DNA of 64,000 nucleotides from CBDCMJ01 sp965218875 (lineage in GTDB: Bacteria; Chloroflexota; Dehalococcoidia; Lucifugimonadales; UBA3495): positions 2,728,001-2,792,000 of the forward strand of contig OZ244707.1 in the NCBI GenBank assembly GCA_965218875.1, read 5' to 3'. A program made the position numbers and the translations under genes. The notes under the pieces are model-generated. The model had not been told where the DNA came from. It searched no databases and saw nothing but the letters and a program-made list of their open reading frames with translations. Below, piece after piece: positions 52,496-60,930 of the stretch (positions are counted from its first letter, which is position 1; each line of letters opens with the position of its first letter).

Positions 52496-53547
52496 CAGGC
52501 CACGTCTTGCGCCTGAGCATGGGCGAATGGCACAAGGTCCGCCGGCGGTGGATCCCCTGGATACTGCTGGGCATCGTCATCCTCGTCTCTCAGGGCATTC
52601 TGTGGGGGTTCTACGCCGGGTATCACGTCAGCGACGACCCATTCGGCGCCCTCGTAGAGCCGTATGAGTACACCGACAGCGAGGGCTCCATTGCGGTGAC
52701 GTGCGAGGACATTGCGGAAGGGCGCGGCGAAGACAAGCTGGCGCTAATTGCGGAGAGGTCCGCCGGGGAAGGCCGCGAGATAGCAGACGCCGAGATTGGG
52801 GGGTGGCTTCGGACCTGCGAGGGCTACCTCACACCGGACGAGGCCCGGGGAGTGTTCACTCTCCCGTACAGTCTCGACGTGTCCGAGGGATTCCTCCCGC
52901 TCTTTGTCATCCCCATCCTGATCCTGACCGCGTCGGTCCTGGGCATGGAGTACGGCTGGGGCACGCTAAGGACCACGCTGGCCAGGGGAGTCGGGCGTTG
53001 GCAGCTGCTCAGCGGGAAGCTCATCATGCTCACAGGCGCCGCCATCGGGGCGGCCATCGTGATCGCCCTCCTCACCGCCATTTCCAGCCTCATCGCGGGC
53101 GTCGTGCCGCCGGGCGAGGAGGGCTCCCTCGTCGCCGGTGACGGGGGGGAGTGGTTGGACGCGGTCAAAGGGCTGGCCAAGCTGGCGTTCGCCCTGGCGC
53201 CATACGTCGCCCTAGGCGTGTTCCTGGCGGTACTAACCCAATCCAGCGCCCAGGGGATGGCCCTATCCATGGGCTACTACATCCTGGAGCTGATCATCGC
53301 TCCAGTCCTCGGCGGGATAGCCGACTGGCTGGAGAAGGTCTTGGACATAGCTCTCCTGGGCCAGAACGCGGGCGAATGGATGAGCACGGGGGACAGGACG
53401 ACGGCCCAGCAGGCCCTGGGAACGGTCGTCGATCAGCCGGACACCCTGCGGGCGTTCTTCTTGCTGCTGGCGTACACGGTGGTCTTGGTTGCGGCCTCGA
53501 TCTGGATCTTCCAGCGTAGGGACGTCACCGGCGCGAAGGGGGAGTGA
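52492..53547 (+). CDS. ABC transporter permease (ABC-2 type)
   Basis: 351 residues with one N-terminal hydrophobic segment (WILLGIVILVSQGILWGF), a soluble loop of about 100 residues and five more segments. GTLRTTLARGVGRWQLLSGKL is the characteristic cytoplasmic coupling stretch of ABC-2 permeases. Partner of the preceding ATPase. Confidence 0.88.
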   Translation: MTGHVLRLSMGEWHKVRRRWIPWILLGIVILVSQGILWGFYAGYHVSDDPFGALVEPYEYTDSEGSIAVTCEDIAEGRGEDKLALIAERSAGEGREIADAEIGGWLRTCEGYLTPDEARGVFTLPYSLDVSEGFLPLFVIPILILTASVLGMEYGWGTLRTTLARGVGRWQLLSGKLIMLTGAAIGAAIVIALLTAISSLIAGVVPPGEEGSLVAGDGGEWLDAVKGLAKLAFALAPYVALGVFLAVLTQSSAQGMALSMGYYILELIIAPVLGGIADWLEKVLDIALLGQNAGEWMSTGDRTTAQQALGTVVDQPDTLRAFFLLLAYTVVLVAASIWIFQRRDVTGAKGE

Positions 53548-53581
53548 CGCGGCCGGAAGAGAAAGCATAAGGAGGTAAACG

Positions 53582-53947
53582 ATGAAAATAGGGCAGACAG
53601 GCATGAGGACGGCTCTCGTGGGGATTCTTCTGGGGCTGTCGCTGACCATACCTGGCTGCGTATCCACAACAGTCACAATAAGCTAGGGATGTTTCTTCAA
53701 TCGTGGGGGTGAGGACATCACAGAGGTCACCGATAGCTCAGGCTCCGTTCACGATGTGGTACAAGTTGAAATAACGGTGGACGACGGGAATACGGTCAAC
53801 GTCTGTGGACCTCCCGGGCGAGCCATGCCGGCGCAAGTTGGCGGCAAATACTTTTTCACTGCCGACAACAAAAGCGACAGCGTTGAGAAAGAGGCGGTGG
53901 CCTTGGGGAGATTCGCCTGGCACTTGCTAGGGCCGGGATGGGAATAA
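53582..53947 (+). pseudogene. Small lipoprotein gene interrupted by an in-frame amber codon
   Basis: A strong AGGAGGT precedes the ATG. The first 34 codons encode MKIGQTGMRTALVGILLGLS and a lipobox ending in Cys26, then TAG at 53684-53686. The same frame stays open for 86 more sense codons to TAA at 53945-53947: GCFFNRGGEDITEV...VVQVEITVDDGN...WHLLGPGWE, which looks like a small beta-rich domain. This could be a nonsense mutation, sequencing error or readthrough. No family recognised. Confidence 0.6.
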
Positions 53948-53988
53948 AGGCAGATGGGGAAGGAGACCCGGCCCTGGGAGGTGGTCTA

Positions 53989-54579
53989 ATGGGGGATTCT
54001 CACCCTGCCTGCCGACTTTTCCTATGCCTTTGCGTCATGGCGTTGTTTGTGCTGGCTGCCCTCGCGGCCTGCGGCTCAGATGAGCCGACGGGACAGCGGG
54101 CCGGAACGCCAACACCGGGCAGCACGTTCACCGAGGCTACACCCACACCCGCCGTACCTGCGCCGACGCCGAGACCCACTGCCACGCCAGCCGAAGAGGT
54201 GACCGAGCAACCGGACAGGCATAAAAGGATCGAGGAGGCAGCCCCGGTCGAGAGTGTCGACATAGCTATCAGCGGCGGCGGCGCCGAGATCGTGCTGGTC
54301 ACCGGTCTTCCGGACGGATGCTACAAGTACGGCAGATACAGCATCGACGAATCCGCACCCGCCATCGTCGTCAGTGTCTTCAACCTGAGAGTGGCGGATC
54401 GGGACATCGCGTGCATCGCGGTGTATGAGACGGTGGCCGAACCCCAACCGGCGGACTGGACTTCCCACATGGAGAAGACCGGGGTACGGAAATCGGTCAG
54501 GGCAAACAAAGACCACCCCGGCCATTGGGCCGGGGTGGTCTTTGTTTCACCGGCGCGGGAGCTATGGACCCGGCGCTAG
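53989..54579 (+). CDS. Putative lipoprotein of unknown function
   Basis: 196 residues from ATG 53989 (GGGAGGTGG). Signal peptide with lipobox LAAC (Cys28), then a Pro/Thr-rich linker (TPTPAVPAPTPRPTATPAEE) and a domain of about 110 residues with three cysteines. No family recognised. The last 25 codons lie in a perfect terminator hairpin (54504-54547), and the stop codon shares CTAG with the stop of the convergent oxidoreductase gene. Confidence 0.65.
   Translation: MGDSHPACRLFLCLCVMALFVLAALAACGSDEPTGQRAGTPTPGSTFTEATPTPAVPAPTPRPTATPAEEVTEQPDRHKRIEEAAPVESVDIAISGGGAEIVLVTGLPDGCYKYGRYSIDESAPAIVVSVFNLRVADRDIACIAVYETVAEPQPADWTSHMEKTGVRKSVRANKDHPGHWAGVVFVSPARELWTRR
54504..54547. terminator. Bidirectional terminator, perfect 20-bp stem
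   Basis: Arms 54504-54523 and 54528-54547 are perfect inverted repeats (AAACAAAGACCACCCCGGCC) with the loop ATTG. T-rich tails appear on both strands. It serves the convergent lipoprotein and LLM genes, though it lies inside the lipoprotein frame. Confidence 0.9.
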
Positions 54580-55775
54580 GCGTAGGGCTGGAGCTTGATC
54601 TCGTGCAACGCGGGGATGACCTCCTGGCCCAACAGCTCGATGGAACGCATTACGTCCTTGTGCTGCATGGCCCCCTCATTGCCGTAAATGTGGATGTAGC
54701 CGGGGCTCAAGCGCTCCATCACCTGGGTCAGCTTCCTGGTGACGGTCTCCGGGCTTCCGACTATGATGTTGTTCACGTCCTGTAGCTGCTCGTAGGACAG
54801 CCCGACTCCCAGCCCGCCCGCGCCGGCCACGTTGCCCGTGGGGCGCTGGGCCTTGACCTGGACCGCCGCCCGGGACTGGTAGCCCGGAGGGTCGTTGTGC
54901 TCCATGGGCCCCCGCTGCCGGTGGCCGATGGTCCACATGAACTCCCGTCCTATCTCGACGGCCTTCTCGTCGGTGTCCGCCACCAGGCACCGCAGCAAGT
55001 ACCCGAAGTGCTCCGGGCCCGCTTTGAACCCCTCTTCCTCGGCGGTGTCGATGTAGACTTGCTTCAGCCACTCGGTGGTGTCCACCAGGGCCCCCAGGTT
55101 CATGTAGGGATGGCGGTGCTTGGCGGCCCAGACCACGCTCTCGGGACTGCCGGTGCCGGGGAACCAGATGTCGGGATGGGGCTTCTGCATGGGTATCACC
55201 CAGGGATTGACGACGCGGTACTGGTAGTAGTCCCCTTCGTAGCGGAAGGGCCCGGGCTCGGTCCAGCACTTGATGATCAGGTCGTGGGCCTCCTCGAAGC
55301 GGCCCCGGTTCTCCGGAGGAGCGATGCCGGACTGCAGGGTTTCCACGGCCGTGCCCCGCACGAAACCGGAGATTATCCTGCCCCCGGAGTAGCAGTCGAG
55401 CATGGCTATTTCTTCGGCCATGCGAATGGGGTCGTTGATGGCGATGACGTTGCCCAGTATGGCTATCTTGACGTTCTTGGTCACTTTGGATATCACGGCG
55501 GCATCCAGGTTGACCGCGGGCTTCATGCACCAGTACGAAGCGTGGTGCTCGTTGCTCATGATGCCGTCGAACCCCACCTCGTCGGCCAACGCGTACTGCT
55601 CGTGGTACTGGTTGTAGAGTACGTGGGCCTTCTCCGGGTCGAAGTAGGTGTTGGGGAACCCGAGGCGGCCGGAGTCGTACTTGACCAGGTCTTCGTCGGT
55701 GACCGGTCCGTAGGGTTGCTCAGAGAACCAGTAAATCTCCGCCTTGTCTTTGGGCCGGGAAAGCTGTTGGACCAT
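54576..55775 (-). CDS. LLM-class flavin-dependent oxidoreductase
   Basis: 399 residues from ATG 55775 (GAGGAGTT upstream). Luciferase-like TIM barrel: EVGFDGIMSNEHHASYW, NVKIAILGNVIAINDPIRMAEEIAMLDCYSGGRIISGFVRG, HPDIWFPGTGSPESVVWAAKH and IIVGSPETVTRKLTQ. FMN- or F420-dependent mono-oxygenases and reductases share this fold; the substrate is not readable. Confidence 0.9.
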   Translation of the reverse strand: MVQQLSRPKDKAEIYWFSEQPYGPVTDEDLVKYDSGRLGFPNTYFDPEKAHVLYNQYHEQYALADEVGFDGIMSNEHHASYWCMKPAVNLDAAVISKVTKNVKIAILGNVIAINDPIRMAEEIAMLDCYSGGRIISGFVRGTAVETLQSGIAPPENRGRFEEAHDLIIKCWTEPGPFRYEGDYYQYRVVNPWVIPMQKPHPDIWFPGTGSPESVVWAAKHRHPYMNLGALVDTTEWLKQVYIDTAEEEGFKAGPEHFGYLLRCLVADTDEKAVEIGREFMWTIGHRQRGPMEHNDPPGYQSRAAVQVKAQRPTGNVAGAGGLGVGLSYEQLQDVNNIIVGSPETVTRKLTQVMERLSPGYIHIYGNEGAMQHKDVMRSIELLGQEVIPALHEIKLQPYA

Positions 55776-56250
55776 CGGTAACTCCTCTCTATACCCTTGC
55801 TGCGGTCGAGCGTTTCGTCTCCGGGGATGACTGACTTGAGGCGATGGGCCGCCGTAAACCGGCCACACCGCCGGAACCATCATTTCGTGGCTTGCCGCGT
55901 CAGTTAGGCATTATAAGCACCCAGGCACGCCGTATCAACCCTGCGTGGCCTGGGGGCCAGGGGCCTTCAGTTGTATTACGACAATAGCTCTTGTGGCTGC
56001 TTCTACGACTGAAACCGCGGCCCATTGCAGGGGCAACCCTTGTGGTTGCCCCGTGGATGCAGCTATCAGCATCGAAAATAAATAGACCCCGCGCCCCACC
56101 CTTACACGTCATTCTGAGCTTGCCGAAGAATCTAAGGCCCTTATGCGCCATCCCAGTGGGCACTGGAAAACCCCTCGCCGCCGCCCGGACCCCCGCACCA
56201 GCAACCGCAAGCCCGGCTACGAGGCCTGGACCGCCCTCCGGCAGCCACTT

Positions 56251-56288
56251 TGGATTCCTCGTCGCTTCGCTCCAGCGGAATGACAGGG
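56251..56288. repeat. Composite interspersed repeat, partial copy C
   Basis: TGGATTCCTCGTCGC...CCAGCGGAATGACAGG matches the last part of 6258-6392 and 14278-14379 and, like copy B, runs straight into a tandem array. Confidence 0.75.
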
Positions 56289-56299
56289 CCCGGGGGAGG

Positions 56300-56483
56300 A
56301 GGCGCCCATGCGGAGGGGGTGCCCATGCCGGGGGGAGGGGGAGGCGCCCATGCGGAGGGGGTGCCCATGCCGGGGGGAGGGGGAGGCGCCCATGCGGAGG
56401 GGGTGCCCATGCCGGGGGGAGGGGGAGGCGCCCATGCGGAGGGGGTGCCCATGCCGGGGGGAGGGGGAGACGCCCATGCGGAG
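56300..56483. repeat. 42-bp tandem repeat array, about 4.4 copies
   Basis: GCGCCCATGCGG starts at 56302, 56344, 56386, 56428 and, with one change, 56470. Each unit is GC-rich with GGGGTGCCCATGCCGGGGGG. Near-identical units indicate recent expansion. Confidence 0.9.
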
Positions 56484-56661
56484 GGGGCGATGCCCCGCGT
56501 CGAGGCCCGGCGGGGCGCCGCAAGCCCATGTTTCAAGTGGCGCAGGGCGCGGCGGGGCCGCGCCCGCTACCTCGGGCTCGCGGGGGTTCCGTTGACCGTA
56601 GGGCCGCCCCACTGTATGGTATGCGTGGCCCCTTAACTTAAGTCTCCAAGGAGGTTGGGAA

Positions 56662-57051
56662 ATGGCCTTGACACTAGAGGATGCCGATCGCATGGTGAAA
56701 GCGGCGATAGCCGAAGCAAAGAGACTCAATCTACAAATGAGCATGGCCGTATGCGACGCAGGCGGCCACCTGCTGGCGTTCAACCGGACCGAGGGTTGCA
56801 TCTGGATTGCCGCCCAGGCGGCCCAAGCCAAGGCCGTGTCGTCGTCCGCCATCGGTATCCCCAGCGGCGACCTACCGGCGGAGTCTCCGGTTATTCAGGC
56901 CATCATGGCGACCCAGGGGGGCCGGATGATTGCCGCCCAGGGCGCGCTGCCGGTCATTCAAAACGGGGTTGTGGTTGGAGCCATCGGCGGGAGCGGCGGC
57001 ACCGCGCAGGAGGACGAGGACTGCGCCCGAGTGGGGCTGGCCGCACTGTAA
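56662..57051 (+). CDS. GlcG/HbpS-family heme-binding-like protein
   Basis: 129 residues: MALTLEDADRMVKAAIAEAKRL, MAVCDAGGHLLAFNRTEG, AQAKAVSSSAIGIPSG and VVVGAIGGSGGTAQEDEDCAR. This is the GlcG/HbpS fold (DUF336), reported to bind haem or small ligands. AAGGAGG lies upstream. Stand-alone. Confidence 0.88.
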   Translation: MALTLEDADRMVKAAIAEAKRLNLQMSMAVCDAGGHLLAFNRTEGCIWIAAQAAQAKAVSSSAIGIPSGDLPAESPVIQAIMATQGGRMIAAQGALPVIQNGVVVGAIGGSGGTAQEDEDCARVGLAAL

Positions 57052-57128
57052 ACGGCGCCCAGTTCCGTGGAAACCGGCGTGGGGAAACCGGCGTGGGGAA
57101 ACCGGTGCCGGAGAGACCCAAGACAGAC

Positions 57129-57163
57129 GACGGCCCCGCTCCCTCTGGGGGAGCGGGGCCGTC
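57129..57163. terminator. Bidirectional terminator
   Basis: 15-bp GC-rich inverted repeat (57129-57143 with 57149-57163; GACGGCCCCGCTCC arm) between convergent genes; a T-rich stretch follows on the plus strand. Just before it, GTGGGGAAACCGG repeats. Confidence 0.75.
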
Positions 57164-57193
57164 AATTTGGCGCCCCGGAGCGTGTAGACCGGA

Positions 57194-58177
57194 CTAGTTG
57201 GGGAGCACCACCACGGAGCGGACTTCGCCAAACTCCTTCTTCAACTTTTTCCAGGTGTCGCCGCCGTCCTCGCTCACGTACAGGTAGCCAAAGAGGCTGG
57301 TAGCCACTATCACCTCGGGCAACTCCTCGTGGCTGCCCATCCAGTAGATGACCGAGTTGGGCTCCACGGGCAGCGACACAGGCTCCCAGTTATGGCCGCT
57401 GTCCTTGGTCCGCTGCACTGCCCCGGTCACTCCGGGAATGAAGTCGCCGTTGCCCACGAACATCACCTCGGGGTTGTCCCGCTTGATGAGCATACCCCGG
57501 CAGTAGGACCGGGCGTCCTCCTCATTGAACTTGGGGAAGTAGTGGTAGTCCCAGCTCTCGCCCTCGTCCACGCTGGTGGCGATGCCAAAGGGGCTGGTGG
57601 CGTACACGGCGGCCTCGGCGCCGGGCTTCAGGGCCATGCCGTGAATGTCCCCGTGGAAGGGATCGGGCCCCAGGTCAGGCAGACGGACCCACGACTCGCC
57701 CCGATCGAGGCTCTTGTAAACCCCGTCCACTTCGACCCCGGCCCAGATGGTGCGGTGGTCCCGGGGGTCGACGATCAAGTTGGTGGTGCGGGGAGTGCCA
57801 ATGGGGCAGTTCATGTTGACGCCCATGTCCATCTTGCTCCAGGTCTTCCCGTCGTCGCCGGAGCGGAATCCTTCGGGCCTGGTGCCGGCGAATATGGTGT
57901 CGGGATCCGCCGGGTCTATGGCCACCGACCATATCTGAAGGTCTTCCATGGGCGATTCCAGCTTCTCCCAGGTGACACCGGTGTCCTCGCTGCGGAATAT
58001 GCCGCAGTCCGACCCGGCCAGGACCCGGTGGGGGTTGTCCGGATAGACGCCTATGGTCCTTACCGTGGCCTCCGATGGAATGGGCTGCCTGATCTTGGTC
58101 CAAGTTTCACCGCAATCGGAACTCACGCCAAGCCCCTGGCCCACAGTCCCGATGAGGATGGAGTAGTCTCTTGCCAT
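57194..58177 (-). CDS. Seven-Asp-box beta-propeller (BNR/sialidase-like fold)
   Basis: 327 residues from ATG 58177 (GGGAGGT seven bases upstream). Seven Asp-box motifs are visible: SSDCGETW, SEDTGVTW, SGDDGKTW, SLDRGESW, SVDEGESW, TKDSGHNW and SEDGGDTW. No signal peptide. Sialidase catalytic residues are not apparent, so this is most likely a binding or scaffolding propeller rather than a glycosidase. Such proteins are frequent in Chloroflexota, but the role is unknown. Confidence 0.85.
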   Translation of the reverse strand: MARDYSILIGTVGQGLGVSSDCGETWTKIRQPIPSEATVRTIGVYPDNPHRVLAGSDCGIFRSEDTGVTWEKLESPMEDLQIWSVAIDPADPDTIFAGTRPEGFRSGDDGKTWSKMDMGVNMNCPIGTPRTTNLIVDPRDHRTIWAGVEVDGVYKSLDRGESWVRLPDLGPDPFHGDIHGMALKPGAEAAVYATSPFGIATSVDEGESWDYHYFPKFNEEDARSYCRGMLIKRDNPEVMFVGNGDFIPGVTGAVQRTKDSGHNWEPVSLPVEPNSVIYWMGSHEELPEVIVATSLFGYLYVSEDGGDTWKKLKKEFGEVRSVVVLPN

Positions 58178-58441
58178 AGCCGGTACCTCCCTAAGACACA
58201 AAATAGGTTGCCGGAAAATAGGTTGCCCGTTGGAAGAGTTGGGAACATGATAGACCAAGTAGGCGTAAATTGCTACGCCCCACGCACGGCCGCAGCCTGG
58301 CGACGGCGCTGCCGTTCCTCGGCTGACCGGCAACGGGCCGCGTCTCGGCAGGAAGTCCTGCAGGACGGCCGCAGGTGAAACGGGCTTCCGTCTAGGTCAT
58401 GAGCGGCTTGCGCCGGACCCGCAGGGGTCCCGTCAGAGCAG

Positions 58442-59773
58442 CTACCCACCGACGCACGCCAGGCCCTGTTCCTTGATCCGGGCCAGATGCACTGGGCCGA
58501 TGCCTTTGACCCGAGTCAAGTCGTCCACCGACGCGAAGGGGCGTAGCTCTATGATCTGCGCGGCGCGGTCGGGGCCAATTTGAATGATGCGGTCCAGTTC
58601 CTCCAAGGACGCGGAGTTTATGTTCACCTGGCCCGGGGCGCAACCGGACCCGCGGGCCGGCGGCAATGACGTAGGCGTAGGGACCGGCGTCGGCGTAGCT
58701 GTAGGTGCGGGAGTGGGCGTGGGCTGCGGCATAGGCGTAGGGACCGGTGTCGGCGTCGCCGTTGGTGCGGGAGTGGGCGTGGGCTGCGGCGTAGGCGGAG
58801 GGACTGGCGTCGGCGTAGGCGCTGGAGTTGACGTAGTTGCAGGAGTGGGTGTTGGTGGTGGCGTGGGCAGGGGCGCCGGTGTGGCCGCGGGTAGAGGGGC
58901 AGACGCGGGGGCCGGTGACGCGGAAGAGGGTGTGGGGGCCGCCGCAGGTAGAGGCGTAGGGGTGGGGGTGGCCATGGCCGGAGGCGCTATGCGCGACGGC
59001 GCGGGCGCAGTACTCGGGGTTGGAGTTGGCGGGGCGCCGTTCGTCGTCCGGCGGGAAGCGGCAGGCGCGGGCGTGGCGTAGGGCTCCCGGCACTCCCACA
59101 AGCCCGCGCCCTTCGCCCGCGCCTGCCCCTCCAGTTGCGAGTACAGCTCATCCCTGGCGCCAGTGGCGCCAGTGGCGCCGGGATCGACCCTGGCCAGCCC
59201 CCGTTCCAACAGCAGGGCCCCGTAGTCCTCACCCCCGGACTCCACGAACACCAGCAGCCTTCCGTGGGGGAATAGCTCGTCCAAGGTGACGTCCTCGCGG
59301 CCCCCCGTGTCCAACACTAGGGTGACCCATTGGCCCTCGAGGCGTCCGGCGGCGTACTGCGCCGCCAGATGTCCCCAATCCTCCAGACAGCCCTCACCGG
59401 CCATCACTCCGTTCCCACCGGGACCGTCGGGCCTAGTGGTATCCGGCGCGTCCACTCCCGACACGCGGACCACGTCCCGGTTGCCGTCCCCCGCCTGGAC
59501 CTCGATGGTATCCGCGCCGATGATCTTGCTCACCCTGACTCGCAACCGTTCCGGCAAGCCCAAGACGGTCAATTCGCGGGCCTCGAGGGACGGCGTAGCG
59601 GGCGGGGAAAGCGTAGCCGTCGGGCCCGGGAGACCGGCGGTAACGGCCATCTCAGTGTCGGGGGGCGACGCGGGAGGCCGGCTGGCCAGGGAGGATGGGG
59701 GCGCGCAACCCGGCAGCAGCAACAACAGGGTCAGCCAGGTCCACAGCAGCATAGCCTTGCCGGCTCTGAGCAT
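58442..59773 (-). CDS. Lipoprotein with nuclease-like (SNase) domain, Pro/Thr linker and HhH domain
   Basis: 443 residues. Lipobox LLPGC (Cys23). Residues about 77-230 resemble the thermonuclease fold (RVRVSKIIGADTIEV, VVRVSGVDAPDTTRP, GRLLVFVESGG); the DAPE Glu is Asp here. Residues about 240-380 are a Pro/Thr/Ala linker with a 20-residue repeat. The last 60 residues are a ComEA-like helix-hairpin-helix: VNINSASLEELDRIIQIGPDRAAQII...LTRVKGIGPVHLARIKEQG. This suggests a surface DNA-binding, possibly DNA-degrading protein, perhaps linked to DNA uptake; this is inference. Confidence 0.82.
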   Translation of the reverse strand: MLRAGKAMLLWTWLTLLLLLPGCAPPSSLASRPPASPPDTEMAVTAGLPGPTATLSPPATPSLEARELTVLGLPERLRVRVSKIIGADTIEVQAGDGNRDVVRVSGVDAPDTTRPDGPGGNGVMAGEGCLEDWGHLAAQYAAGRLEGQWVTLVLDTGGREDVTLDELFPHGRLLVFVESGGEDYGALLLERGLARVDPGATGATGARDELYSQLEGQARAKGAGLWECREPYATPAPAASRRTTNGAPPTPTPSTAPAPSRIAPPAMATPTPTPLPAAAPTPSSASPAPASAPLPAATPAPLPTPPPTPTPATTSTPAPTPTPVPPPTPQPTPTPAPTATPTPVPTPMPQPTPTPAPTATPTPVPTPTSLPPARGSGCAPGQVNINSASLEELDRIIQIGPDRAAQIIELRPFASVDDLTRVKGIGPVHLARIKEQGLACVGG

Positions 59774-60075
59774 CGGCAGCGGCGCCCCCTAGGTTGGTAT
59801 CGGCCAAGGTTACCATACCTGGGCGTCGCCGCCGCCGCGCCTGGCCTCAAGATTGCTAGCTCTCACGTGGCGGCAATGCAGGCCGGACCGGCCGTTCTTT
59901 CGGCTTCCCCACACAGCCTGTCCCGGAAGGGGACTTCGAGGGCGGTGGGAGTGGATATAGCCTGTGGAACTCTCTAGACGGGCCTGGCCGGAGAAGGACG
60001 CAACAGCAGGGGGCGGTGGGGATCCGGCGCGGCGGGGCAATTAACGGGGCAACCAAAAAGGCCCCGAAGTCCCGT
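59774..60075. other. Gene-free stretch
   Basis: No gene seen in about 300 bases. A weak hairpin (GGGGC...GCCCC, about 60046-60064) follows the hydrolase-like gene. Confidence 0.4.
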
Positions 60076-60894
60076 TTAGGCGTACTGCAACAGGATATCC
60101 GCCAACTCCCTGGGCCGGGACAGCATCGCCTGGTGGCAGGAATCCAAGAAAACGGTCTCCGCTCCGGGTATCCTGGCAGCCATTCTTTCCTGGGTCTCCA
60201 CAGGCACCAGCCGGTCCTGGCCCAGCACCACGTAGGTCACCGGGCAGGAAAGGCCGGCGGCGTCCATCATCATCCTATCGGTTAACACCCGCGCCGGCAG
60301 AAGGCCGAAGAACCCCAGGGAGTGCACCACGTCCATGGGCTGCATCCCGTTGCACAAGCAGTTCTGGATCACCGAAGGGGGTAGCTTGAGCTCCTGGCGG
60401 AATAGCTTGCTAAACAGCGACAGCAACCGGAATCGCCCCCTAACCCTGGAGGGCAGCGCGCTCAAGATGGACTCCTGGGCCTCCGGCACGATGCCGGCGA
60501 CCAGCACCACTCGCTTCGGCGGTTGCCCCAACTCTCCTGCCGCCCGCAGCACGAGACCCCCAGCCGCGCCGTGGCCCACCATCACCAGGTCCCGGAGTCC
60601 CTCCCGCTCCACGGCCCGCAGGATGGAGTGGACACACTCCTCGGGCCGGACCTCACCGGTGTCTCCGCCGGCGTCGGCCCCGTGGCCCGGGAGGTCCAGG
60701 GAGTACACCACGTTGACCCGCCGGGGGACATAGAGCCGCGGCGGGTGTTCCTTGGGCGCGGTCAAGTACCCCCAGACGTGTCCCCAAGCCCACGCCCCTT
60801 GCCCGGCCCCGTGGACCAGCAAGAAATCTGTCAACCTTTCACCTTCGGCTTCCTCGCCAAGATAAATCGAAGCCTCGTAGCGGGTAATTCCCAA
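60076..60894 (-). CDS. Alpha/beta-hydrolase fold protein lacking the nucleophile
   Basis: 272 residues, TTG start. Oxyanion-hole HGAGQG (28-33), strand-turn-helix VMVGHGAAGG where the GxSxG Ser is Gly109, Asp227 (LGQDRLVP) and His254 (DSCHQAM) retained. Without the nucleophile a normal esterase reaction is unlikely. It begins 36 bases after selA, on the same strand. Non-hydrolytic roles (binding, lyase) are possible. Confidence 0.82.
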   Translation of the reverse strand: MGITRYEASIYLGEEAEGERLTDFLLVHGAGQGAWAWGHVWGYLTAPKEHPPRLYVPRRVNVVYSLDLPGHGADAGGDTGEVRPEECVHSILRAVEREGLRDLVMVGHGAAGGLVLRAAGELGQPPKRVVLVAGIVPEAQESILSALPSRVRGRFRLLSLFSKLFRQELKLPPSVIQNCLCNGMQPMDVVHSLGFFGLLPARVLTDRMMMDAAGLSCPVTYVVLGQDRLVPVETQERMAARIPGAETVFLDSCHQAMLSRPRELADILLQYA

Positions 60895-60930
60895 CCCGGG
60901 GGCGTTCAGACCGCCGGAGGGGGAGTCCGC

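Larger units (their letters stand above)
55776..56661. other. Gene-free stretch with repeats
   Basis: Holds a short hairpin (56030-56052, GGGGCAACC/GGTTGCCCC), two repeat fragments (56103-56130 and 56251-56288) and the 42-bp tandem array (56300-56480). Open frames across the array exist in several frames because 42 is a multiple of three; none has convincing start signals. Confidence 0.6.

Noticed and set aside
56300..56483. CRISPR array
   Set aside because: Units are contiguous with no unique spacers, and no cas genes are nearby. The same applies to 14404-14570.
56250..56636. Gly-rich repeat protein (GGGGAHAEGVPMP units)
   Set aside because: The 42-bp period is a multiple of three, so all frames stay open; no ribosome binding site and the frame begins in a dispersed repeat.
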